DNA from: Zoroaster sp. YZ-2022
Taxonomy: Eukaryota > Echinodermata > Asteroidea > Forcipulatida > Zoroasteridae
Length of the DNA stretch: 64,000 nucleotides
Reading direction: 5' to 3'
NCBI GenBank assembly: GCA_029582265.1
Contig: CM055833.1
Span: 32,206,288-32,270,287, forward strand
The notes under the pieces were generated by a model. That model did no database searches, was not told where the DNA came from, and was given only the letters and a program-made list of their open reading frames with translations. Shown here in pieces: positions 1 to 8,998 of this stretch (positions within the stretch are counted from its first letter, which is position 1; each line of letters starts with the position of its first letter). A program made the translations under genes and the position numbers.

Positions 1-710
1 CATAAGAATGGACACACATATACTTGAAAATAGCATTGGAGAGATAATGTGCCAAGTAGATTTTCTCCCTGTTGTATTTTCTCGATTGGCGTGTGAAAGT
101 TAACGTAAGTTACATGGTGTCCACTTTTCAGTCTAGTACCCAACAATAAAAGTCGAAGCAAAAAAATGTTTACACCATGATTATGTAGCTTATTCCCAAT
201 AAAAAATGGCTTAGTTTGGTAAGGATGAGTTTTGTAAAAAAAATATATATGGCCGTTTTAACGTATGATTTGGCGGACATGGTGTGTAACTAATGTGAAC
301 ACAGATTTAGCGATCATTTTTGAGGTTCGTGATTTTTTTTTTTTTTTTTTTAGGAGCCAGTTTATTTCTTCATTAAGTTACTCAAGTTATACGCATATTG
401 TAAGGAAAATAAGTAAGCGATACGTAAAGTGTTTGATTTGATGAACTTTTGTTCAATTAATGTCCCGTTTTTAGACGCCATTTTGGCAATAAAATCGGTT
501 TGTAAACGTGAATTAAAAGTGACACAACACGTATTCTCACTTTATTTTATCTTTATTTGTCTCTTAAACATATACAAATATTATCTAAAATAAAAAACAA
601 TTCAAAATAGTCAAATTATTGAAGAAAATCAAGATCATTTTGTGCACCATGTAAGTTAGTCAGTATTGTGTCCTTACACGTATGATAATGTTTAAAATGG
701 TAAAGAGGGG
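1..710. other. AT-rich non-coding flank
   Basis: I see no coding sequence. The stretch is AT-rich with a poly(T) run near 333-351 and no recognised repeat. It is probably host flanking DNA to the left of the foldback element and the Polinton. Confidence 0.5.
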
Positions 711-1166
711 CTCTAAGGTCAAATTTAGTTTTGTGATTTTCCCAATAACTAGAGTCCTAATGAAAGTGTGAAAAAATTACAAAAAGATTTGTCTCTAACC
801 TCACGTTAAAGTGATGTAAAATGTCATTTTATTTGATAACCTTCCAGTGTGAAATTTATTAACATCCAAAGACAACAGTGACGTCACATTTCAAATAAAT
901 GGATCTCTACATTTTTGTACGGTGAATTTGCACTTCATTCCTGAATCTCCACAATATTTTACCAAATCGGCGTTGAAATTGACTTTTTGACAAACAAAAA
1001 ATTCCTGTATGGAATGCTACAGACGTCATGTTTCAAATATCGCTCTGAAAGGGTATCAAATAAAATGATATGTTACACCACTTTAAAGTGAAGTTAGAGA
1101 CTTGTAATTTTTTTCACACTTTAATAAGGACTGAGTGCATCACAAAACTGAATTTGACCTTAGTAG
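711..1166. repeat. Foldback MITE with about 140-bp terminal inverted repeats
   Basis: The left arm starts CTCTAAGGTCAAATTTAGTT and the right arm ends in its near-complement (AACTGAATTTGACCTTAGTAG). Pairing continues through a shared GTGTGAAAAAA block, a TCTCTAAC block and a TCATTTTATTTGATA block, giving imperfect arms of about 140 bp around a core with no coding potential. This is the architecture of a non-autonomous DNA transposon. I could not find a clear target-site duplication. It lies just outside the first Polinton-linked repeats, so it may be a host-DNA insertion. Confidence 0.7.
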
Positions 1167-1189
1167 TATGTCAGATGAGGCAGGTAAGA

Positions 1190-1430
1190 TTTTGCTTTTA
1201 AAAATATCTTTTTACCAAATATTCTCTGTATACCTATAGGGGGTTTTTAAAAATTTAAAAACGCGATTTCAAAAAGATATTTATAAACGAAAAAAAAGAT
1301 ATTTTTTACCAAAAATTCTCTGTATACCTATAGGGGTTTTTTAAAAATTTAAAAACGCGATTTCAAAAAGATATTTATAAACGAAAAAAAAAGATATTTT
1401 TAACTAAAAACCCCCTATAGGTGTAGGGTT
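1190..1430. repeat. 94-bp tandem duplication with an inverted partial third copy
   Basis: A block containing CTCTGTATACCTATAGGGG, an AAAACGCGATTTC segment and GATATTTATAAACGAAAAA occurs twice with a spacing of 94 bp. A third, inverted piece (AAAAACCCCCTATAGGTGTA) closes the array, so the outer ends can pair. The position a few hundred bases before the polymerase gene would suit the terminal region of the Polinton, but its matching right terminus is not in the window. Confidence 0.6.
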
Positions 1431-1545
1431 TTTTTTTGTGCAAATTTGGTTATTTTTTTTAAAGCGTTAAAACTTCACTAGGATCAGCTAGCATCTTATA
1501 AAATATCTTTAGGTCAAATTCGCTGGTCACCTCGTGCCCAAAAGA

Positions 1546-1575
1546 TTTAGCCTCATCAAAATCGATGAGGCTAAA
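1546..1575. promoter_or_regulatory. Perfect 11-bp hairpin upstream of the polymerase gene
   Basis: TTTAGCCTCAT at 1546-1556 is perfectly complementary to ATGAGGCTAAA at 1565-1575, with an 8-nt loop. It lies about 70 bp upstream of the polymerase start codon. It could be a transcriptional or replication-related element of the Polinton; the role is unknown. Confidence 0.45.
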
Positions 1576-1642
1576 AGTGTACTATAAAAGATCACTTTAA
1601 AAGTGAGATAATGAATTAATATTATATTGTTTAATAGTAAAG

Positions 1643-4600
1643 ATGTCTACTAAATATTTATCGAAATGGACATTGGATGAATTGAAAGATTTTGCACGCT
1701 CGCATAGACCTATATTTCTCGTGAAAAACAGCAATAATAGAGTAAATAAACGCGTTTGGTACAACGCGGTTAAAAAGTATATAAATAAACATAAACCAAA
1801 ACCATTATATGAATTAAATTTAGAGGAATTACTAGAGCGAGTTGAGCTCGAAAATATTGAGCTACCAATAAACGGCTCAGGAGCGGACGGGGGGTTGATT
1901 AAAAAAGACTACATTAACGCTATTAAAAGGTTTCTCGGTAGAGAAACCAAGCTAAGATTTAAACCTCCGATCAATGGTGGTAGTTATTTACGACAACATT
2001 TAATGATTGTTCCGTTTAATCACAGCAAAGAAAAAGATTTAAATGTTTTTTGGAGAGCTGTAAAACCAAAGATTATCGCCGAGTTACGCAAAGACTTGAG
2101 AGATTTTAAAGCGTTAAAGTTTATGATATTTATACGAATTAAATTACGTAAAGAAAACTTTGTTGGCACGGACGATTTTGTCACACCTCATTTTCATAAT
2201 AAAAGGCAAGTTGTTTTATTGAATTTAAACGATATCGAAAATGAATTCGATACGATAATTTCGCAAATTCAAGAAGTTTTAGAAAAATACACTCAAGAAG
2301 GTAGTGGATGGATAGTAGATCGTATCGAAGAAATGAATCTAAGAATCGCTAAATATCAACCTCTAAGAGGAGGTTCTTACATAGATCTACCCATTTACAT
2401 AAAAAATAAAAAAGCATGCATCAACGTAAAAAACAAAGACGACGATTGTTTGCGGTGGGCGTTACGTAGTGCTCTTTTTAACATAAAAATTCATCCGGAA
2501 ATAACGAGCAAGTACCCAATAGATGACGGTTTTAATTTTAACAACATTGACGCGCCAACTCCAATCAGCCAAATTAAGCGAGTAGAGAAACAAAACAATT
2601 TAGCGATAAACGTTTTCGGTTGCGAGTCAAACGTGATATTAGTTTATCAAATTAGCGATCAACCGGCAGAGATGGATCGCATAAATTTACTATTGATTCA
2701 CGCGGAAGAAGAAAAAACTAGATCTCACTACGTTTGGATTAAAGATTTAAACAAATTACTTTTTGATCAAACGAACCATCACAACCGTAAACATTTTTGT
2801 TTTAGATGTTTGCAAGGTTTCTCGACGGGAGCGTATCTCGAAAACCACATAAAAATGTGTAAGGGAATAAACGACAGGCCAACAAAGATCGTGATGCCTG
2901 AAAAGGGTAAAAAGGATAAAATAAAGTTTGTAAATTTTCATAAAAAGATGCAAGTTCCATTCGTAATATACGCCGACTTTGAAAGCATTATTAAAAATGT
3001 TGTTGATGAAAACTCTACCAATACTAAAAAACTACAAGAACACATCGTTTGCGGCTATTCGTACATCGTTGTAAAATGCAATGGTAAAAGTAGTTTTCCC
3101 CACACGTACAGGGGAAAAGATGCGGCTAAACATTTTTTAGAAAAATTACAAAAAGAAGAAGAAAAGATTAATACGATATTTAAAAACCCTAAAAAATTAA
3201 ACATGACTAAAGAAAATGTAAAAAATTACAAGAACGCTAGCGAGTGTTGGATATGTGAAACAAAGTTTTTTAATGACCCTGACGGCAAGTATACTCGAGT
3301 TAGAGATCATTGTCACATTACCGGAAAGTATCGAGGCGCTGCGCATAATTGTTGTAATTTAAGACTAAGTTTAAAACCAAAGAAAACGTTTATTCGGTCA
3401 GTATTCGCAATTTACGAGGCTACGACTCTCATCTCATTATGCAGGCCGCCGGCCTCATCGGAGGAAATCTAACGTGTATTCCAAACAATATCGAAAAGTA
3501 TATTTCTTTTAGTATTAATCAACTACGATTTATAGACAGCGCTCAATTTTTACTAGCTTCGTTGGACAAGCTCGTAAAATCAAACGATTCTTTTCCAATT
3601 ACGAGTAAACTCGAAACAAATTTAGACATATTCAATCTCATTAAAAGCAAGGGCATTTATCGTTACGAGTACATGTACTCTTTCGAGCGTTTAAAAGAAA
3701 CGAAACTTCCTTCGAAAGCGTCTTTTTACATTAGTCTAAACTGTCAACACATTACGAGAGAACAATACGAGCATGCTAAAAACGTTTACAACAAGTTTAA
3801 TTGTAAAAACTTGGGTGATTATCACGATTTGTACGTGCGTACCGATACTTGCTTGTTGGCGGACGTATTTGAAAACTTTCGTAATACTTGTGTAAAACAG
3901 TACGGTTTAGATCCTGCTAACTATTATACGAGTCCGGGGCTAAGTTGGGACGCTTTGTTGAAACATTCGAAACAAACTTTAGATTTGTTTACCGATATCG
4001 ACATGCATTTGTTTATTGAAAAAGGCACGCGCGGAGGAACGTGCATGGTGAGTAAACGATACGCTAAAGCAAATAATGTATATTTAGACGATTACGATAA
4101 AACGAAACCATCGAGTTACATTACGTACTTGGACGCGAATAATTTATACGGCTACGCCATGAGTCAACCTTTACCGACCGGTAATTTTAAGTGGTTGAGC
4201 GAAAAACGAGTTAACAAACTCGAGAGAGATGGGTTTAAAAACAAGCAAGGATACATTTTAGAGGTTGATTTGGAATATCCAAAAGAATTACACGATTCTC
4301 ACAATGCGTTTCCACTCGCGCCAGAGTCGTTGATAGTACCGAAAGAATGGATGAGCGACTATCAAAAGAATTTACTAAAAGATAAACCGGCTCCAAACGT
4401 TGCTAAACTGGTTCCAAATTTATACAACAAGAAAAACTACGTGCTTCATTATCGTAATTTACAATTGTATTTACAACTCGGCATGAAGCTGACTAAAATT
4501 CACAAAGTTTTAGAATTTAACGAAGCACGTTGGATGAAATCGTACATTGATTTAAACACGCGACTCAGAAAAAATGCCAAGAGCGATTTCGAAAAAGATT

Positions 4601-5392
4601 TGTACAAACTCATGAACAATTCAGTTTTTGGTAAAACGATGGAAAATGTACGAAATCGCGTAAACGTAAATTTAAAACGGCTAAACGATCCAAAACAAGA
4701 CAATTTAATTCGTGCGCTCATCGCGAAACCGAATTTTGCAGAGGCTAGGATTTTCGATAACGATCTAGTAGCGATTCACATGCACAAAACAAAACTCGTA
4801 CTCAACCGACCGATTTACGTAGGAATGAGCATATTGGATATATCCAAGGTTTTCATGTACGATTTTTATTACAATCATTTAAAGAGCAAGTATAAAAATA
4901 ATTGTGAGTTGATTTACACGGATACAGATAGCTTATTATTGGAAATTAAAACGAAAGATGTTTACAAAGATATGAAAAAAGACAAACAATTGTACGATTT
5001 TAGTAATTACGAGTCGAGTCATTTTTTACATTCTGAAAAAAACAAAAAAGTGATCGGTAAAATGAAAGACGAGTGCGCGAAAACTGTAATCTCTGAAGTT
5101 GTTTGTTTAAGACCCAAAATGTATTCGATACTTACTTCAGACAAAGCTGAAATAAGAAAAGCTAAAGGAGTTAAAAGACAAGTTTTAGAACAAGATATCC
5201 AACACGAGCGATATAAACAAGTTTTATCGTTTAAAACTACTCTGCATCACCCTATGAATTTTATTAGACACGTATACCATAGACTATATACAACTCTGAT
5301 AAATAAAATATCGCTATCTCCTCTAGACACAAAGAGACACATTTCAGAAAACGGAATACACTCGAGCTTACGGTCATCGCATGATTGATTGA
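1643..5392 (+). pseudogene. PolB: Protein-primed family B DNA polymerase of a Polinton, frameshifted
   Basis: This is the replicative polymerase of the element. It begins at the ATG at 1643 with a lysine-rich N-terminal part carrying two SAP-like segments. A C2H2-like cluster (CFRCLQGF, then H and C about 15 residues on) precedes the Exo I motif (YADFES) near residue 440, and a DHCHITGKYRGAAH endonuclease-VII-like zinc segment follows. The frame then shifts near 3395-3405, exactly at the Exo II region (NLRGYDSH). The second frame, open from about 3400 to 5388, carries RTDTCLLADVF (Exo III region), motif A (LDANNLYGYAM), motif B (KLMNNSVFGKTM) and motif C (YTDTDS). A second shift near 5355 moves the last residues into another frame ending at 5392. 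All three polymerase motifs keep their catalytic aspartates. The total of about 1,240 residues is normal for the family. Confidence 0.9.
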
Positions 5393-6376
5393 TTAACGTT
5401 TCGGTGGATTCATCGTATCTCTAGGAATAATTTGTATTTCTTCTCTTACAAAACTACGAGCGGGGCCTCCTTCTACATAATACAATATGGGTTGATTCGC
5501 ACCTTTCATCGTTTTAGATATTCTATAAATTTTTATACTCCATATAGGATCTGTCGCTCTACGTCTCGTATCTTTTTCAGCTTCACCCGGCGCGTATAAA
5601 TACCGAACTAGGCTGTTTATGGGAATTCTTTTTTCGTTCTTTACAACGGATGGTGAGGCTGGATTTTGCTCAACGCTACTTTTCTTAATCGCGTCTTTGG
5701 GTTTTAAATTAATCAGTCGAGTCGTCTCGTTGTTTAACGCTTTTACGACCGCCGGTAATCTTTTAACCCATTCTCTATTTCTAACATTAGTTGCAATTTC
5801 TTGACCGTATTGATGCGAAAATAATCTTTCGCTCAAAGTTCTATTAAATCTTTCAACTATACCCTGAGCTCTGTGATTACCAGCTTCTCCTCGCTGAATT
5901 TTTACATTATGCTCGCTCATCAAAGCATTAACGCTGCTCATGAATTCTTTTCCGGGGTCGACTTTTATAATTTTAGGCCAAACCAACGGCGATCGTTTGT
6001 AAATTTTTTCAAAAGCATCGCTGACTCGCGCGGCTGTTTTATCGATTAAAGGTACTGCAGCTTTATATCTGCTGGCTTCATCTACGACCGTTAACGCGTA
6101 CAAGTACGTAATTCTACCGACTTTGTCGTGCGGAAGAAACAACAAGTCTGCTTGATGAACCTCGTTTGGTTTTTCGAGAGTACTATTACTACTAGTTGGT
6201 CTCGGAATATATTTAGGAGGGGGTAAATAAATTTGCCATAGCGCTTGCTTTTTTATCCATCGTCGAACGAGTTTTACATTTACTCTCGTTTCTTTAGCCA
6301 GCTTGCTGATTGCATCTTGACCTTTGTAGTATCCTCTCGGACTATAATAAGCGTTGGATAGTTTTCGTTCATCCAT
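5393..6376 (-). CDS. INT: Polinton integrase (rve DDE superfamily)
   Basis: The 327-residue protein is uninterrupted. An N-terminal helix-turn-helix-like region (about residues 1-45) precedes an rve core. The catalytic triad is visible as D in HQADLLFLPHDK (about residue 75), D in KVDPGKEF (about 140) and E in RAQGIVERFNRTL (about 175). A basic C-terminal part of about 90 residues resembles the chromo/SH3-like tail of Polinton and retroviral integrases. It would insert the element into host DNA after acting on its termini. It lies tail-to-tail with the polymerase, whose stop is adjacent, which fits a shared 3' boundary. Its intact frame contrasts with the broken polymerase. The start is the first ATG of the frame. 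Confidence 0.93.
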   Translation of the reverse strand: MDERKLSNAYYSPRGYYKGQDAISKLAKETRVNVKLVRRWIKKQALWQIYLPPPKYIPRPTSSNSTLEKPNEVHQADLLFLPHDKVGRITYLYALTVVDEASRYKAAVPLIDKTAARVSDAFEKIYKRSPLVWPKIIKVDPGKEFMSSVNALMSEHNVKIQRGEAGNHRAQGIVERFNRTLSERLFSHQYGQEIATNVRNREWVKRLPAVVKALNNETTRLINLKPKDAIKKSSVEQNPASPSVVKNEKRIPINSLVRYLYAPGEAEKDTRRRATDPIWSIKIYRISKTMKGANQPILYYVEGGPARSFVREEIQIIPRDTMNPPKR

Positions 6377-6392
6377 TTAATATTTATAAATA

Positions 6393-6639
6393 TTATTCTT
6401 TAGGCATGATCGAATCTGGTAAAATTCCTCGTTTAATTAACGCCGTTTGAGTTCCACCGGCTAATGCGACCGTCACGATGAGTTTTACCCCATCTTTTAC
6501 GCTAACTTTTCCCAAGTTGGCTGGTTCTACGCTTAATGCTTTTTTACCAATCATACTGTATAAAACTAAAAAAACTCCAAAAAACGGGCTGATAAACCGA
6601 ATCCGCGATTGTTTTCGTATCTATTGGCATTGAAGACAT
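6393..6639 (-). pseudogene. Small hydrophobic Polinton protein, one frameshift
   Basis: A short gene of about 80 residues is split between two minus-strand frames. The N-terminal piece starts at the ATG at 6639 (MSSMPIDTKTIADSV). The rest is in a neighbouring frame, with a hydrophobic stretch (SPFFGVFLVLYSMIG), then LGKVSVKDGVKLIVTVALAG and the end ILPDSIMPKE with its stop at 6393. The total span is one base beyond a whole number of codons, as a single-base indel would give. It sits 16 bp from the integrase start in the same orientation. I do not recognise the family. The hydrophobic segment suggests a membrane or virion-associated small protein. Confidence 0.55.
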
Positions 6640-6670
6640 ATTTAACAACTGTAAATATAAAAAAAAACTT

Positions 6671-7120
6671 TTATTCCATTTCAAAAACATTTTCTCTAAT
6701 CGTAGTTGGTTCTATAGGAGTTGGTTCTCTAATCGTAGTTGGTTCTCTAATCGTAGTTGGTTCTCTAATCGTAGTTGGTTCTCTAATCGTAGTTGGTTCT
6801 CTAATCGTAGTTGGTTTACTAATCAAGAAATAAGCGATACCACCGATAGCTAAACCAATAGCTATATAATAAAAATAATTATTGCTCGTTGACGCGTTTT
6901 CTTTAGTCATAGACGCTTCTTTACTATCGCTAGACGTTACAACGGTTCTCGCGGGTTTAGCGAGTTGTAGTTTTTTAAGTCTATTAAGTTCGGCGAGTTT
7001 TTTACCGGCAGCGACTCTGTTTGGGTTTTTTACTCGTGTCGATGTTTTAGTCACTGTCTTTGGTTGCGACGTCGTGATTGTTGGCTCTATAGCTAAATCC
7101 GCTCGCTCGTTCGTCTCCAT
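6671..7120 (-). CDS. Basic single-pass membrane protein with six EPTTIR repeats
   Basis: This is a 149-residue protein. Its N-terminal part is rich in Ser/Thr and contains a basic stretch (KNPNRVAAGKKLAELNRLKK, about residues 32-51), a motif style I associate with the small core/pX-like proteins of Polintons and adintoviruses. One transmembrane segment follows (YFYYIAIGLAIGGIAYFLI, about 81-99). Then come near-perfect hexapeptide repeats EPTTIR, encoded by an 18-bp tandem repeat at about 6709-6820. The 5' end overlaps the preceding gene by 74 bp in another frame. The function is not established; minor virion protein is an inference. Confidence 0.6.
   Translation of the reverse strand: METNERADLAIEPTITTSQPKTVTKTSTRVKNPNRVAAGKKLAELNRLKKLQLAKPARTVVTSSDSKEASMTKENASTSNNYFYYIAIGLAIGGIAYFLISKPTTIREPTTIREPTTIREPTTIREPTTIREPTPIEPTTIRENVFEME
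6700..6826. repeat. 18-bp tandem repeat coding EPTTIR
   Basis: The unit TCTAATCGTAGTTGGTTC is repeated about six times with almost no divergence, inside the C-terminal part of the small membrane protein. The period is a multiple of three, so copy-number changes keep the reading frame. Confidence 0.85.
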
Positions 7121-7661
7121 CGCTTTTATTATCAGTTGAAGATAATGTTTTACAAGTTTCTATTTCTTCTTCTTTTCTTTTTAAATGTTTCGCCGTAATC
7201 AGCGAAACGCTGATCGGAGCGAGAAACGAACCGTACTTGTAGTATATTTCGCACGCCACTGTACTAAGCATGCTATTAAGGAACGGATCTTTTTCTAAAT
7301 CTGAAATTAATTTACCTTCATCATCAATTTGAAATTTATAACCGTACAAATCAATACGATTTAAACTTGTTCCTAATACTTGAGCGTATAACGTTATAAT
7401 AGCGCTACCTATAGACTGAGTAATATCGCGACCTAATTTAGTTTCGTATTGCGCGTGTAATGCTTCTCGCTCTTGCCAGCTCAAAGCTTCAATATCGCCA
7501 ACGCTTAGTTCTTTACCGAAAAACTTGGTCGTGTCTCCTGCTATTATTACCGTTAATTGACGTAGTTTTTTTTTAAACGATAAGATATCGTCGTTGACGC
7601 TAACGTCATTAACGAGTGGCGTCTGTATATTTTCGTTTAATACCTCACGTACTTGTTCCAT
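7047..7661 (-). CDS. Conserved Polinton-type protein of unknown function
   Basis: This 204-residue soluble protein starts at the ATG at 7661. It has a charged N-terminus, a middle part with helical character, and a conserved-looking core (DLYGYKFQIDDEG, then DLEKDPFLNSMLSTVACEI and YGSFLAPISVSLITAKH). A Lys/Glu-rich tail follows. It resembles proteins I expect next to Polinton capsid genes but I cannot name it. The last 25 residues overlap the start of the downstream small membrane protein in another frame. Either the two genes truly overlap or a frameshift changed the tail. Confidence 0.6.
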   Translation of the reverse strand: MEQVREVLNENIQTPLVNDVSVNDDILSFKKKLRQLTVIIAGDTTKFFGKELSVGDIEALSWQEREALHAQYETKLGRDITQSIGSAIITLYAQVLGTSLNRIDLYGYKFQIDDEGKLISDLEKDPFLNSMLSTVACEIYYKYGSFLAPISVSLITAKHLKRKEEEIETCKTLSSTDNKSDGDERASGFSYRANNHDVATKDSD

Positions 7662-7679
7662 TTATTATACATACTCGAA

Positions 7680-7810
7680 GAATAATTAATTAAATTTATT
7701 AAAAAATATAAGAACCAATAATTAGTTTTAGATAACCCATCGACGTTTAAAAGCTCGTTAAGATTTAACATTAGATCTTTTACTCGTTCAGCATCTATAC
7801 TATTAAATAT
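7680..7810 (-). pseudogene. Frameshifted relic copy of the AERV repeat ORF
   Basis: On the minus strand the frame reads DAERVKDLMLNLNELLN followed by a Trp/Phe-rich tail. It matches the repeat of the neighbouring 48-residue ORF but has no in-frame ATG at its start. It is either the continuation of that ORF after a frameshift or a decayed duplicate. Confidence 0.35.
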
Positions 7811-7814
7811 ACCT

Positions 7815-7961
7815 TTACTTTTCAGTATTCTCGTTTAAAACTTGTACCAATTCTTGTCTTTCTTTCGCGGTATTTACGAGTTGGTTAAGATTATATATAA
7901 AATCATTTACTCGTTCAACGTGTAAATTCATAAATAAAACTTGCACTCGTTCAGCATTCAT
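7815..7961 (-). CDS. 48-residue ORF built from an AERV-type repeat
   Basis: The ATG at 7961 opens a 48-residue frame (MNAERVQVLFMNLHVERVND at the N-terminus) ending with TAA at 7815. It is Leu/Asn/Glu-rich and probably coiled-coil. The pattern ERV..(L/F)..NLN occurs twice within it. A third copy lies downstream in another frame (7680-7805: DAERVKDLMLNLNELLN). I do not recognise the family. Its place between two Polinton genes in the same orientation suggests an element gene. Confidence 0.4.
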   Translation of the reverse strand: MNAERVQVLFMNLHVERVNDFIYNLNQLVNTAKERQELVQVLNENTEK

Positions 7962-7989
7962 ATTTATAAATATGTTTTATAATGTTTTA

Positions 7990-8236
7990 TTAAATTACTC
8001 TTAACCTATGAGGAATTACGCTTTTCCTAAGAGTAATTACTCTTAACCTATGAGTAATTACGCTTTTCCTAAGAGTAATTACGCTTTTCCTAAGAGGAAT
8101 TACGCTTTTCCTAAGAGTAATTACTCTTAACCTATGAGTAATTACGCTTTTCCTATGAGTAATTACGCTTTTCCTATGAGTAATTACGCTTTTCCTAAGA
8201 GTAATTACGCTTAACCTAAGAGTAATTTGCTCTTTT
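7990..8236. repeat. 21-bp minisatellite with palindromic core
   Basis: About 11 units of GAGTAATTACGCTTTTCCTAA, with variants CTTAACCTATGAG and GAGGAATTACG. The core GTAATTAC is self-complementary, and where two variant units meet an 18-bp perfect palindrome forms (TAAGAGTAATTACTCTTA). It fills the space between the ATPase 3' end and the small ORFs. The period of 21 leaves one minus-strand frame open through the array (repeating RKSVIT plus one residue), but no start codon supports translation. Confidence 0.85.
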
Positions 8237-8263
8237 CTTTACCAACGACTTGACGGTAATCAC

Positions 8264-8929
8264 TCAGTCGCGTATTTCATAACCGGTAGGCTGATCCGTT
8301 TTTAAAATTAATTTACGACGTTTAACTCTTTTTAATTTTTCATGAATTTCCATTCTCAACTCGCGAGTTGGTACAACATCATTTTCTCTAAGACAATTCT
8401 CGTACGAGTCTCTATCTTTACAATAAAATAAACACACCCATTTGAGTTGTTCTCTAAAATCTTTCAATACGCTATTATATTTTGCGAAAAGAATCCAACA
8501 GCTGTGTCGTACGTGTCTACCGCTAAAAGCCAATTGCGTGATCATACATTTATTATTCTCGTCGTATTTTTTATAATGCAACTGTTTATTCGCGCTGCAA
8601 TCGTCTATAATAAACAACGTTTCTTCCGTTTTGAAAGCGTCGCTATAAATTTGTATAACCCTATTCAACGACATGTTGTTTAAATCGTTAACGTACACGT
8701 TATCGTCGTTTAGAACCCATTTTCTATTTTTGTACGCATCGTTGTTGAAAAAGGTAGGGCATAATATAACGATATTTTCAAAATATTTAAAATATTCATT
8801 TTGTAATAAATTTAAAACAAATTCAGTTTTACCGCATCCCGTTTGTCCGCAAATTAACGCGGCGTGTGGATATTTAGGTAACATTTTCTTTTTAATATTA
8901 AACGTTTTTTTAATAATCGACCGATTCAA
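8264..8929 (-). CDS. Polinton genome-packaging ATPase (FtsK/HerA-like)
   Basis: This 221-residue P-loop ATPase has Walker A in ICGQTGCGKTEFVL (about residues 27-40) and Walker B in ETLFIIDDCS (about 102-111). A basic C-terminal end (KLKRVKRRKL) completes it. The size fits the compact packaging ATPases of Polintons, virophages and adintoviruses. It would pump element DNA into the capsid. The frame is uninterrupted. A second Met at residue 16 (MLPKYPHAAL) is an alternative start that sits just before the P-loop fold. It lies immediately downstream of the capsid gene in the same orientation. Confidence 0.9.
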   Translation of the reverse strand: MNRSIIKKTFNIKKKMLPKYPHAALICGQTGCGKTEFVLNLLQNEYFKYFENIVILCPTFFNNDAYKNRKWVLNDDNVYVNDLNNMSLNRVIQIYSDAFKTEETLFIIDDCSANKQLHYKKYDENNKCMITQLAFSGRHVRHSCWILFAKYNSVLKDFREQLKWVCLFYCKDRDSYENCLRENDVVPTRELRMEIHEKLKRVKRRKLILKTDQPTGYEIRD

Positions 8930-8998
8930 AACGCGAGTTTCTTATGTTTAGTTGCGCGTCCATGATAATAAAAGTGTACATGTTTAGTACACCCTCAC

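Noticed and set aside
7990..8236. CRISPR or coding repeat array
   Set aside because: Units are contiguous without unique spacers, and the one open frame through them has no start codon.
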